Shown here one piece after another: positions 8,035-14,294 of a stretch of DNA of 14,294 nucleotides; within the stretch, counting starts at the first letter, position 1, and each line of letters opens with the position of its first letter. A program made the position numbers and the translations under genes. Source of the DNA: JAIOPA01 sp036522895 (GTDB lineage: Bacteria; Eisenbacteria; RBG-16-71-46). The notes under the pieces were generated by a model. It was not told where the DNA came from, ran no database searches, and saw nothing but the letters and a program-made list of their open reading frames with translations. Location of the stretch: positions 1-14,294 of the forward strand of contig DATDEX010000244.1 in the NCBI GenBank assembly GCA_036522895.1. Direction: 5' to 3'.

Positions 8035-8979
8035 GTGAAGAGACAGATCGCGCTGGCGGGACTGGGGGCGCTGCTGCTGCTGCCGGGGCTCGCGCAGGCC
8101 GACATCTTCGAGAAGGTCGGGACGTTCGGGGGCCAGTTCCTGAAGATCGGGGTGGGCGCCCGCGGCGCGGGGATGGGGGGCGCGTTCGTGGCCATGGCGG
8201 ACGACGCCACGGCGGTGTTCTGGAACGCCGCCGGGATCGCCCGCGTGGACCCGGAGAAGTCGCAGTTGTCGATGAACCATGCGAACTGGCCGGCGGACCT
8301 GTCGTTCGACCAGGTCGGATACGTGTTTCACATGAAGAAGATCCCGGGAGCGTTCGCGGTGCACGCGCGGGCGCTGACGATGCAGCCGATGGAGGAGACG
8401 ACGGCGTTCCAGCCGTTCGGAACGGGCGAGACGTTCGACGCCGGGATGCTGGCGGCGGGGGTGACGTACGCACGGTCGTTCACGGACAAGTTCAGCGCCG
8501 GGCTGACGGCGAACATGATCCACACCGGGCTGGCGGACCTGTCGCAGCAGACGTTCTCGGTGGACCTGGGGACGCTCTACGACGTGGGTGCGGCGGGGAT
8601 GAAGATCGGGATGGCGATCCAGAACATCGGCTCGCAGGAGAAGTTCATCGAGCGCGAGGCGCGGATCCCGTCGATCTTCCGGGTCGGGACGTCGGCGACG
8701 CTGATGTCGAGCGCGGACCAGAAGCTGGTGGGCTCGTTCGAGTTCTCGCACCCGCCGGACAACTCGGAGCGGGCGAACGTGGGGATGGAGTACTCGTTCC
8801 GCAAGTACCTGTTCCTGCGCGGCGGCTACGCGTTCCACTACGACTCCGAGGGGATCGCGGGCGGAGTGGGGTTCCACTTCCCGGTCTCGATCGCCGGCAT
8901 GGCCGACCTCGACTACTCCTACACCGACATGCTCGACCTGGGCGCCGCCCACCGGTTCTCGATGCGGTTCCAGTTCTGA
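8035..8979 (+). CDS. PorV/PorQ-family outer-membrane barrel protein
   Basis: The product is 314 residues from a GTG start with AAGGAGG 7 bases upstream. A signal peptide (MKRQ, then a Leu/Ala-rich core) ends at about A22 (LAQA before DIF). The mature start carries the family signature GVGARGAGMGGAFVAMADD (39-57), then AVFWNAAGIA (60-69), typical of PorV/PorQ and the UPF0164 group. The rest is strand-rich and ends SMRFQF, with the terminal aromatic of outer-membrane barrels. Length fits the family. In Bacteroidota, PorV receives type IX cargo after translocation and carries it to the attachment machinery. The gene directly before this one encodes a protein with a type IX-like sorting domain, 25 bases away, which suggests cargo and carrier are made together. 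Family membership is clear; the PorV role in this organism is inference, and a general FadL-like channel remains possible. Codon use switches from G-ending to C-ending near 8870-8890, inside the gene. Confidence 0.88.
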   Translation: MKRQIALAGLGALLLLPGLAQADIFEKVGTFGGQFLKIGVGARGAGMGGAFVAMADDATAVFWNAAGIARVDPEKSQLSMNHANWPADLSFDQVGYVFHMKKIPGAFAVHARALTMQPMEETTAFQPFGTGETFDAGMLAAGVTYARSFTDKFSAGLTANMIHTGLADLSQQTFSVDLGTLYDVGAAGMKIGMAIQNIGSQEKFIEREARIPSIFRVGTSATLMSSADQKLVGSFEFSHPPDNSERANVGMEYSFRKYLFLRGGYAFHYDSEGIAGGVGFHFPVSIAGMADLDYSYTDMLDLGAAHRFSMRFQF

Positions 8980-8995
8980 GTCCGCGGATCCCTCG

Positions 8996-10555
8996 ATGGC
9001 ACACTTGACGTCCGGAACAACGACTTCGCGGCGGGCGCGCATTCGCACCGCCGTGCACCTGCCCGCCCGCGAGGCGCGCGCGGCGCACGCATGGAGCGGG
9101 CTGCGGCTCGGTGTGCTCCTCGCGGGCGCGGTCCTCGCCGGCGGCGCGCTCGCCGGCTCCGCCCGGGCGAGCGAGAAGCAGGAGGGCCCGCCACCCTGGC
9201 GCGTGGGCGGTCGCACGGGCTTCACCTGCGACGTCGCGGCGTTCCCCGACACGACCGGCTATCACCTCGAGGTCTACCTGCGCGTGCCCCCGGCGACACT
9301 CCAGCAGCTCGAGGCGGACCAGCACGGCGACGCCCAGTTGCGCGCGCTCGTCAAGGTCAAGGCGCACGGCGCGGACGAGCTCGAATCCTCGCAGGAGTTC
9401 AGCATCAGCCTCGCCGACACCGCCCGCGGTCAGGGCCGCGTGCTGCTCATGCGCTTCCCCGTGACGCCGGGAGCTTGCCGGATCACCGCGCGCCTCGAGG
9501 ACCTGCTCTCGCGCAAGCGCGGCATCGCATACTCGGGCCGGAACTCGACCCAGAACACGGAGCTCCGGGGCGACGTCGAGCTGCCGCGCCCGCAGGCCGG
9601 CCGTGACCTGTCCGATTTCGAGTTCGTGTGGCCCACCCCCGGCCGGGCCCCCGGGCTCGCGTTCGTGCGCGGGGGCCAGGCGCGGGTGCCCGATCCCGAC
9701 CGCCTCTACGGTCTCTACGCCCCGGTGCTGGAAGCGGCCTTCACCGCCCGCTCGCGTCCCGGGGACGAGCGGCCCTGGCGCTGGGTCGTGCGCGTGCTCG
9801 ATCCCCAGGGCCGTGTCGTGGCGCAGCAGGACAGCGCCTCGGCCGCGGGCCGGCAGGCGGAGGGCGGCGTGCGCTTCGATCTCGCCGACCAGCCCGCCGG
9901 AGCCTACCTGCTGGACGCCAAGGTGTGGCAGGAGGGCGACGCGGGCGCGCTCCAGCGCCGGTCGAAGTTCAGCATCGGCTGGTCGCCGGACACCTGGCAG
10001 CGGAACGCGGCCGACGTGGCCGACGACGTGCACTTCCTGCTCGAGGCCAGGGACGAGGAGGAGTTCACCGGGCTCCAGCCCGGCGAGCAGGAAAAGCTGC
10101 TCGGAGAGTTCTGGAAGAAGCGCGATCCCACTCCCGAGACGGCCACGAACGAAGCCTACCTGACGTTCCGCGAGCGCGTGGACCACGCCAACGAGCAGTT
10201 CTCGCGATTCGCGATCGCGAAGGGCATGTTCTCGGACATGGGGCGTGTCTACATCCGCTACGGCGCGCCCACCGAGATCCTGCACCAGGTCATGCCCGCC
10301 GGTGACGAGACGCTGAGCAAGGCGCTCGAGGACATCATGTCGAGCGAGACGCGCGCCGTGGGCGAGGTGAACCAGAAGGGTCCGGGCGGCGACCAGCGTC
10401 CGTACGAGATCTGGATCTACGAAGGGGAGATTCCGCTGCCGTTCGACGTGGATCCCGCGACCGCGGCGGATCGCGGCGTCAAGCGCCGGCTCCTGTTCCT
10501 GTTCGTGGACGAACAGGGGCTCGGGACGTTCACGCTCCGCTACTCGACGGAGTAA
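8996..10555 (+). CDS. GWxTD-domain family protein with GMFSD replacing the GWxTD motif
   Basis: The product is 519 residues if started at the ATG 8996, 16 bases after the previous stop. No good ribosome site precedes it, and the basic lead before the hydrophobic segment (36-54, cleavage perhaps after A58) is unusually long, so a later GTG at 9053 is possible. Residues about 70-330 form two or three strand-rich parts (YHLEVYLRVP near 88-97). The C-terminal third matches the GWxTD domain: LLGEFWKKRDPTPETATNEAY from about 368 with FW at 372-373 and RDP at 376-378, then ERVDHANEQFSRF, then the signature at 410-423, which reads GMFSDMGRVYIRYG instead of GWxTDxGRxYIxYG, followed by a YEIWIY strand. 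These proteins are exported, common in Bacteroidota and relatives, and of unknown function. Operon position suggests a periplasmic or envelope role with the barrel genes before it; this is inference. Confidence 0.82.
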   Translation: MAHLTSGTTTSRRARIRTAVHLPAREARAAHAWSGLRLGVLLAGAVLAGGALAGSARASEKQEGPPPWRVGGRTGFTCDVAAFPDTTGYHLEVYLRVPPATLQQLEADQHGDAQLRALVKVKAHGADELESSQEFSISLADTARGQGRVLLMRFPVTPGACRITARLEDLLSRKRGIAYSGRNSTQNTELRGDVELPRPQAGRDLSDFEFVWPTPGRAPGLAFVRGGQARVPDPDRLYGLYAPVLEAAFTARSRPGDERPWRWVVRVLDPQGRVVAQQDSASAAGRQAEGGVRFDLADQPAGAYLLDAKVWQEGDAGALQRRSKFSIGWSPDTWQRNAADVADDVHFLLEARDEEEFTGLQPGEQEKLLGEFWKKRDPTPETATNEAYLTFRERVDHANEQFSRFAIAKGMFSDMGRVYIRYGAPTEILHQVMPAGDETLSKALEDIMSSETRAVGEVNQKGPGGDQRPYEIWIYEGEIPLPFDVDPATAADRGVKRRLLFLFVDEQGLGTFTLRYSTE

Positions 10556-10564
10556 GCGCCCGCC

Positions 10565-10588
10565 CGAGCCGCACCGCCCCGCGGCTTG
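10565..10588 (+). terminator. Weak candidate terminator hairpin after the surface operon
   Basis: Bases 10565-10572 can pair with 10581-10588 (8 pairs including one G-U) around an 8-base loop, starting 10 bases after the stop at 10555. No T-run follows, so intrinsic termination is doubtful. Its right arm overlaps the -35 box of the next promoter. Confidence 0.3.
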
Positions 10589-10614
10589 ACCCACGCGATC
10601 GCGTGTGGCATCGT
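10586..10614 (+). promoter_or_regulatory. Candidate promoter of gap-pgk-tpiA with a 14-base palindrome in the spacer
   Basis: TTGACC (10586-10591), a 17-base spacer and CATCGT (10609-10614, 3 of 6 to consensus) suggest a weak promoter. The spacer holds the perfect palindrome CACGCGATCGCGTG at 10592-10605, where a bound regulator would block RNA polymerase. A second possible -10, TATAAC at 10635-10640, has no good -35. About 140 bases of leader would precede gap. Promoter and operator are both inferred from position and sequence only. Confidence 0.4.
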
Positions 10615-10753
10615 CCGCGGCTGCCTCGAGCGCGTATAACCTATTGATGCCGCCGGACTTGCACGCCTTCGTCGCGCTTGTCGAGCCGTCCAGCGCGCGG
10701 CGCGCGGGTCCTCCCGAAACCCTCGTCCCGAACTCTCCCGAGGAGAACCTGCG

Positions 10754-11755
10754 ATGGCGCTGAACGTCGCGATCAATGGCTTCGGCCGCATCGGCCGACT
10801 GGTGGTGCGCGCGGCGAAGACCCGCAAGGTGCCGATCGATTTCGTCGCCGTGAACGATCTCACGGACGCGGGCACCCTCGCCCACCTCTTGAAGTACGAC
10901 ACCGTGCACCGCATCTGGCACGAAGCGTCGGGCAAGGCCGAGGGTGGGAAGCTGGTGATCGCGGGCGACGCGATCGCCGTGAGCGCCGAGAAGGATCCGG
11001 CCAAGCTACCGTGGAAGGCGCTCGGCGTCGACGTCGTCCTCGAGGCGACCGGCCGCTTCACCGACCGCGAGAAGGCCGCCGTGCACCTCGAGGCCGGGGC
11101 GAAGGCGGTGCTCGTGTCCGCGCCCGCCAAGGGTGCGGACCTGACATTCGTGATGGGCGTGAACGATCACCTGTTCGACCGCGCCAAGCACAAGGTGTTC
11201 AGCATCGGCTCGTGCACGACGAACTGCCTGGCGCCGGTCGTCAAGGTGCTCGACGAGAGCTTTGGCGTCGACCACGGCTTCATGACCACGATCCACGCGT
11301 ACACGAACGACCAGAACATCCTCGATCTCCCGCACAAGGACTTGCGCCGCGCCCGCGCGGCCGGGCTGAGCATGATCCCCACGTCGACCGGCGCGGCCAA
11401 GGCGATCGGCGAGGTGCTCCCGGGCATGAAAGGACGCCTCGACGGGCTCTCGGTACGCGTGCCGGTCATGGACGGCTCGCTCGTGGACCTGGTCTGCCAG
11501 GTGAAGCGGAAGGTCACGCGCGACGAGGTGAATGCCGCGCTCCAGGCCGCGGCCGAGGGCCCGCTCCGCGGCATCCTCGAGTTTTGCAACGACCCGATCG
11601 TGTCGAACGACGTCATCGGCAATCCGGCGAGCAGCGTCGTCGATGCCCTGTCCACGAACGTTATGCAGGGTGACCTGGTGAAGGTCCTGTCGTGGTACGA
11701 CAACGAGTGGGGTTTCTCGAACCGCGTCGTCGACGCGTTGCTCAAGCTCGCCTGA
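10754..11755 (+). CDS. gap: Glyceraldehyde-3-phosphate dehydrogenase (phosphorylating, NAD-type)
   Basis: The 333-residue cytoplasmic enzyme, of usual length, oxidises glyceraldehyde-3-phosphate with NAD and phosphate to 1,3-bisphosphoglycerate. ATG 10754 has GAGGAGA at 10740-10746 upstream. The Rossmann start INGFGRIGR (7-15) and the acidic D35 in VNDLTD point to NAD preference. The catalytic site is SCTTNCLAP with C154, and the base is H181 in HAYTNDQ. PTSTGAAKAIG (210-220), RVPVMDGSLVDL (235-246) and SWYDNEWGFSNRVVD (313-327) complete the family signature. Nothing is missing. It is first of three co-directional glycolysis genes; pgk starts 10 bases after its stop, and the pgk ribosome site overlaps that stop. 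Expression is probably driven from the region at 10586, where a palindrome could give control. Confidence 0.97.
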   Translation: MALNVAINGFGRIGRLVVRAAKTRKVPIDFVAVNDLTDAGTLAHLLKYDTVHRIWHEASGKAEGGKLVIAGDAIAVSAEKDPAKLPWKALGVDVVLEATGRFTDREKAAVHLEAGAKAVLVSAPAKGADLTFVMGVNDHLFDRAKHKVFSIGSCTTNCLAPVVKVLDESFGVDHGFMTTIHAYTNDQNILDLPHKDLRRARAAGLSMIPTSTGAAKAIGEVLPGMKGRLDGLSVRVPVMDGSLVDLVCQVKRKVTRDEVNAALQAAAEGPLRGILEFCNDPIVSNDVIGNPASSVVDALSTNVMQGDLVKVLSWYDNEWGFSNRVVDALLKLA

Positions 11756-11765
11756 GGAGCTCGCC

Positions 11766-12992
11766 ATGCGACCCGATGGGGCACCCGTGACGTTCGCGAA
11801 GAAGACCGTCCAGCACCTGGACTGCGCCGGCAAGCGCGTGCTGGTGCGCGTGGACTTCAACGTGCCGGTCAAGGGCGGGGCCGTGACCGACGACACGCGC
11901 ATCGTCGCCGCCCTGCCGACGATCCGCTACCTGCTCGAGAAGCGGGCGCGCGTCGTGCTGTGCTCGCACCTCGGGCGCCCGAAGGGTGGACCGGACGCCA
12001 AGTACTCGCTCGGACCGGTGCGCGAGCGGCTGTCCCGGCTCCTGCGCCAGGACGTGGCCTGGGCGGAGGACTGCGTCGGACCCGCCGCCGAGGCGGCCTC
12101 GCGCGCGCTCGCAGACGGCCACGTGCTGCTGCTCGAGAACCTGCGCTTCCACCCCGAGGAGGAGCAGAACGATGCGGCGTTCGCGCGGGCGCTCGCGCGG
12201 CTCGGCGACTGCTTCGTGAACGACGCGTTCGGGACCGCGCATCGGGCGCACGCGTCCACGGAGGGTGTGACGCACTTCTTGAAGCCCGCCGTGGCGGGCT
12301 TCCTCGTGCAGAACGAGCTCGCCTACCTCGGCGCCGCGCTCGACCGGCCGAAGCGGCCGTTCGTGGCCGTGCTCGGTGGCGCCAAGATCAGCGGGAAGAT
12401 CGACGTGATCCAGGCGCTGCTCGGCAAGGTCGACCGCCTGCTCGTGGGCGGCGCGATGATGTTCACATTCCTCAAATCCCAGGCCCGGCCGGTCGGCCGC
12501 TCGCTCGTGGAGGACGACCGGCTCGAGCTCGCGCGCGAGGTGCTCGCGGAGGCCGCGCGGCGAAACGTCGAGCTCGTGCTGCCCGTGGATTGCATCGCGT
12601 CGATCGCGCCGGACGGCTCCGCGCCCGCGACGGCGAAGCCCGTCGACCAGCTCTCGCCGAATGAGATGGGCGTGGACATCGGCCCCGGGTCGCTGACGCT
12701 CTTCGCGAGCAAGCTCCGCGACGCGAAGACCGTGCTGTGGAACGGCCCCATGGGGATCTTCGAGGTTCCGGCGTTCGCGGCCGGCACGATGGGCGTGGCG
12801 CGCGCGATCGCGGAGCTCAGGGCCGGCGGGGCGGTGACCGTGGTGGGCGGCGGCGACTCGGTCGCGGCCGTTCAGCAGAGCGGACTCGCCGAGCGGTTCA
12901 CGCATGTTTCGACCGGCGGCGGGGCCTCCCTCGAGTTCCTCGAGGGCAAGGTTCTGCCCGGGGTCGCCGCGCTCGAGGATGCGGAGGCATGA
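11766..12992 (+). CDS. pgk: Phosphoglycerate kinase
   Basis: The 408-residue cytoplasmic enzyme transfers phosphate from 1,3-bisphosphoglycerate to ADP, the first ATP-forming step of lower glycolysis, and runs backwards in gluconeogenesis. ATG 11766 has GAGGAG at 11754-11759, overlapping the gap stop codon; a GTG at 11787 would give a more usual family N terminus but lacks a good ribosome site. Family landmarks in order: RVDFNVP (28-34), SHLGRPKG (67-74), LLENLRFHPEEE (122-133), VNDAFGTAHRAHAST (151-165), LGGAKISGKI (203-212), GGAMMFTFLK (228-237), WNGPMGIFE (325-333), GGGDS (361-365) and STGGGASLEFLEG (382-394), covering the substrate basic patch and the nucleotide site. It is a full-length, intact gene. 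Its stop overlaps the tpiA start as ATGA, implying translational coupling. Confidence 0.97.
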   Translation: MRPDGAPVTFAKKTVQHLDCAGKRVLVRVDFNVPVKGGAVTDDTRIVAALPTIRYLLEKRARVVLCSHLGRPKGGPDAKYSLGPVRERLSRLLRQDVAWAEDCVGPAAEAASRALADGHVLLLENLRFHPEEEQNDAAFARALARLGDCFVNDAFGTAHRAHASTEGVTHFLKPAVAGFLVQNELAYLGAALDRPKRPFVAVLGGAKISGKIDVIQALLGKVDRLLVGGAMMFTFLKSQARPVGRSLVEDDRLELAREVLAEAARRNVELVLPVDCIASIAPDGSAPATAKPVDQLSPNEMGVDIGPGSLTLFASKLRDAKTVLWNGPMGIFEVPAFAAGTMGVARAIAELRAGGAVTVVGGGDSVAAVQQSGLAERFTHVSTGGGASLEFLEGKVLPGVAALEDAEA

Positions 12993-13798
12993 CTGCGCCC
13001 ATCGCGCTCGCGCGCCGGCCCCGCATCGTGGCGGGCAACTGGAAGATGAATCGCGTCGCCCCCGAGGGCGCCGCGCTCGCGCGCGAGCTCGCGTCGCTCC
13101 ATGCGGCGGACCCCGCCGCGAGCGGGGCGCCCCTCGCGGTGCTGTGCCCGCCGTACCCCGCGCTCGAGGCGGTCGCCCGCGCGCTCGCGGGCACCGGCAT
13201 GCAGCTCGGGGCGCAGAACCTGCACGCCGAGCGATCGGGCGCGTTCACCGGCGAGGTGTCGGGGGAGATGCTCGCGGCCGTGGGCTGCCGCTGGGTCATC
13301 GTCGGCCACTCCGAGCGGCGGCAGCTCATGGGAGAGACCGACGCGCAGGTCGCCGCCAAGCTGCGTGCCGCGCGCCGCGACGGGCTCACACCGATCGTGT
13401 GCGTGGGGGAGACGCTGGCCGAGCGCGAGGGCGGCCGCACCGAGGACGTGCTTGTGCGCCAGGTGACGGCGGCGTGGCACGGCCTCGGCGGCGCCGAGGC
13501 GCGCGCGACGGTGGTGGCGTACGAGCCGGTGTGGGCGATCGGGACCGGCAAGGTGGCGAGCCCGGCGCAGGCGCGCGACGCGCACCGCGTGATCCGCGCG
13601 ACGCTCGACCGGGTGGTCGGCGAGGGTGCGGGCGCGGCGATGGCCATCCTCTATGGCGGCAGCGTCAACGCCGGCAATGCCGCCGCGCTGTTCGCGGAGA
13701 ACGACGTGGACGGCGCGCTCGTGGGCGGCGCCTCGCTCGAGGCGGCATCGTTCTGGAAGATCGTCGGCGCCGCAGCCACCGCCGAGGTCGCGCGCTAG
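12989..13798 (+). CDS. tpiA: Triose-phosphate isomerase
   Basis: The 269-residue cytoplasmic TIM-barrel enzyme interconverts dihydroxyacetone phosphate and glyceraldehyde-3-phosphate. The start ATG at 12989 overlaps the pgk stop (ATGA), and GGAGG lies only 1 base upstream, so coupling to pgk translation is more likely than independent initiation. Key residues are all present: N17 and K19 in GNWKMN, H107 in GHSERR, E179 in YEPVWAIGTGK, the flexible loop 6 within AIGTGK (183-188) and the phosphate-binding YGGSVNAGN (222-230). Length is a little above the common 250, owing to a longer N terminus and scattered Ala-rich insertions. It is the last gene of the glycolysis operon; the secG start is 150 bases on, behind its own promoter candidate. 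Confidence 0.97.
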   Translation: MTAPIALARRPRIVAGNWKMNRVAPEGAALARELASLHAADPAASGAPLAVLCPPYPALEAVARALAGTGMQLGAQNLHAERSGAFTGEVSGEMLAAVGCRWVIVGHSERRQLMGETDAQVAAKLRAARRDGLTPIVCVGETLAEREGGRTEDVLVRQVTAAWHGLGGAEARATVVAYEPVWAIGTGKVASPAQARDAHRVIRATLDRVVGEGAGAAMAILYGGSVNAGNAAALFAENDVDGALVGGASLEAASFWKIVGAAATAEVAR

Positions 13799-13838
13799 GG
13801 GGCGCGCCCACCGCGCGGCTCGCGGCACGGAGCAGGTT

Positions 13839-13867
13839 TTGACGACCGTTGGGCCGGCTGTTAGATT
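13839..13867 (+). promoter_or_regulatory. Sigma70-like promoter of secG
   Basis: TTGACG at 13839-13844, a 17-base spacer and TAGATT at 13862-13867 (4 of 6 to consensus) lie between tpiA and secG. The start would be near 13874, giving a leader of about 75 bases. It resembles the promoter at 137-165 in both boxes and spacing. Confidence 0.6.
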
Positions 13868-13879
13868 CTCCGCCCGTTT

Positions 13880-13914
13880 GGCGCACCCGCCGGGCCGCCG
13901 ACCCCGGTGGCGCC
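13880..13914 (+). other. GC-rich stem-loop in the secG leader
   Basis: GGCGC (13880-13884) pairs with GCGCC (13910-13914), enclosing CCGGG/CCCGG (13890-13894 with 13903-13907). It lies between the predicted transcription start and the ribosome site at 13939 and has no T-run. It may stabilise the transcript or be incidental in GC-rich DNA. Confidence 0.3.
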
Positions 13915-13948
13915 GCTGCCGGATCCCTCCACAGAACCGAGGAGCCGT

Positions 13949-14294
13949 ATGTTCGGGCTGCTGCTCGCGATTCACCTGATCGTCTGCATGTGCCTCGTGG
14001 CCGTGATCCTCGTCCAGTCGGGCAAGGGCGGTGGCCTCGCGGGCGGCGCGTTCGGCGGCGCCACGCAGACCGTGTTCGGCGGCCGCGGCGCCACGGACTT
14101 CATCACCCGCGCCACGATCGTGCTGGGTGTGCTGTTCTTCGTCACGTCGCTCTCCCTGGCGCTGCTCACGACGCGCGGCACGGCCCGCGCGCGGAGCATC
14201 GTGTCGGAGGCCGCGAAACGCGCTTCGGCGACGGCTCCGCCGGCGCCGAGCGGGGCATTGCCCGGCGGCGGGCTGCCCGCGGGTGGGGCGACGG
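13949..14294 (+). CDS. secG: Preprotein translocase subunit SecG (3' end outside the window)
   Basis: The gene runs off the right edge: 115 full codons are visible and no stop. ATG 13949 follows GAGGAG at 13939-13944, a slightly short 4-base spacing. SecG is the small two-helix subunit of the SecYEG inner-membrane channel, which assists SecA-driven export. Visible layout: first membrane helix about 2-23, ending VAVILVQSGKGGGLAGG, the family's signature loop after the first helix (ILVQSGKGGGLAG), then GGATQTVFGGRGATDF, a second helix about 54-74 (RATIVLGVLFFVTSLSLALL), and a tail rich in Ala, Pro and Gly. Such low-complexity tails are common in SecG of Gram-negative lineages. It lies directly behind the glycolysis operon but has its own promoter candidate. 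The order tpiA-secG is widespread in bacteria. Confidence 0.93.
   Translation, partial: MFGLLLAIHLIVCMCLVAVILVQSGKGGGLAGGAFGGATQTVFGGRGATDFITRATIVLGVLFFVTSLSLALLTTRGTARARSIVSEAAKRASATAPPAPSGALPGGGLPAGGAT

Noticed and set aside
4929..8210. Very long minus-strand open frames, such as the one covering 8210-4929 (and similar ones at 4980-1975 and 10921-8645)
   Set aside because: They are Arg/Val/His-rich translations lacking recognisable domains, lie opposite genes with clear signal peptides and motifs, and arise because GC-rich DNA with GC-ending codons has few stops on the other strand.
2779..12811. Recurring GCGATCGC octamer (2779, 6639, 10211, 10595, 10970, 12804), like the HIP1 element of cyanobacteria
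   Set aside because: Five of the six copies are Ala-Ile-Ala codons (GCG ATC GCN) in frame, so codon preference explains them; only the copy at 10595 is non-coding and is treated as a possible operator.
13799..13840. Terminator after tpiA: GGGCGCGCCC palindrome at 13800-13809 and a CCGCG/CGCGG hairpin at 13811-13825
   Set aside because: The palindrome leaves no room for a loop, the hairpin has only five pairs, and the short T-run comes about 10 bases later, so an intrinsic terminator is not supported.
1..14294. CRISPR array, insertion sequence, integrase or prophage signals
   Set aside because: No spaced direct repeats, terminal inverted repeats, transposase or phage genes were seen; the window is envelope and housekeeping genes throughout.

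Overview
The window is visibly about two-thirds G+C. It holds nine complete or near-complete genes, all on the + strand. The gene content suggests a diderm of the Fibrobacteres-Chlorobi-Bacteroidetes (FCB) superphylum or a close relative; my best guess is a Candidatus Eisenbacteria-type lineage. The reasons are a TonB-dependent receptor with an N-terminal carboxypeptidase-regulatory-like domain, a PorV/PorQ-family barrel, a large exported protein with a type IX-like C-terminal sorting domain and acidic DNDGDG loops, and a GWxTD-family protein, all next to a gap-pgk-tpiA-secG cluster. The taxonomic guess rests on family content only.

Layout. 1-277: possibly the 3' end of an upstream gene (3-140), then a good sigma70-like promoter (TTGACA-N17-TAGTAT) and a hairpin-rich leader. 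278-1897: a secreted outer-membrane barrel protein of unknown function whose mature N terminus resembles the PorV/FadL-type start. 1898-2286: a 389-base non-coding gap with a promoter candidate and structured leader. 2287-10555: a tightly spaced run of four genes (gaps of 35, 25 and 16 bases): TonB-dependent receptor, 977-residue exported protein with a C-terminal sorting domain, PorV-like barrel, and GWxTD-family protein. 10556-10753: a hairpin and promoter candidate carrying a 14-base perfect palindrome. 10754-13798: the lower-glycolysis operon gap, pgk, tpiA, with a pgk/tpiA ATGA overlap. 13799-13948: a second promoter and hairpin leader. 13949 to the end: secG, running off the window.

How the genes may work together. 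The central operon looks like a surface-assembly or nutrient-uptake module. The large protein carries a sorting domain of the kind recognised by type IX secretion, and the next gene encodes a member of the family whose best-known member, PorV, escorts such cargo. The receptor in front of it would be its natural outer-membrane partner, in the way SusC pairs with SusD, except that here the partner would be a CTD-anchored protein instead of a lipoprotein. That functional link is inference. The gap-pgk-tpiA genes supply triose-phosphate metabolism, and secG encodes a Sec translocon subunit, the route by which the exported proteins would leave the cytoplasm.

Two non-gene patterns stand out. One is a long stretch (about 5.57 to 8.87 kb) in which four-fold degenerate codons almost always end in G, with edges inside genes. 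The other is a recurring initiation layout in which an ATG sits directly before the Shine-Dalgarno sequence of three of the surface-protein genes.
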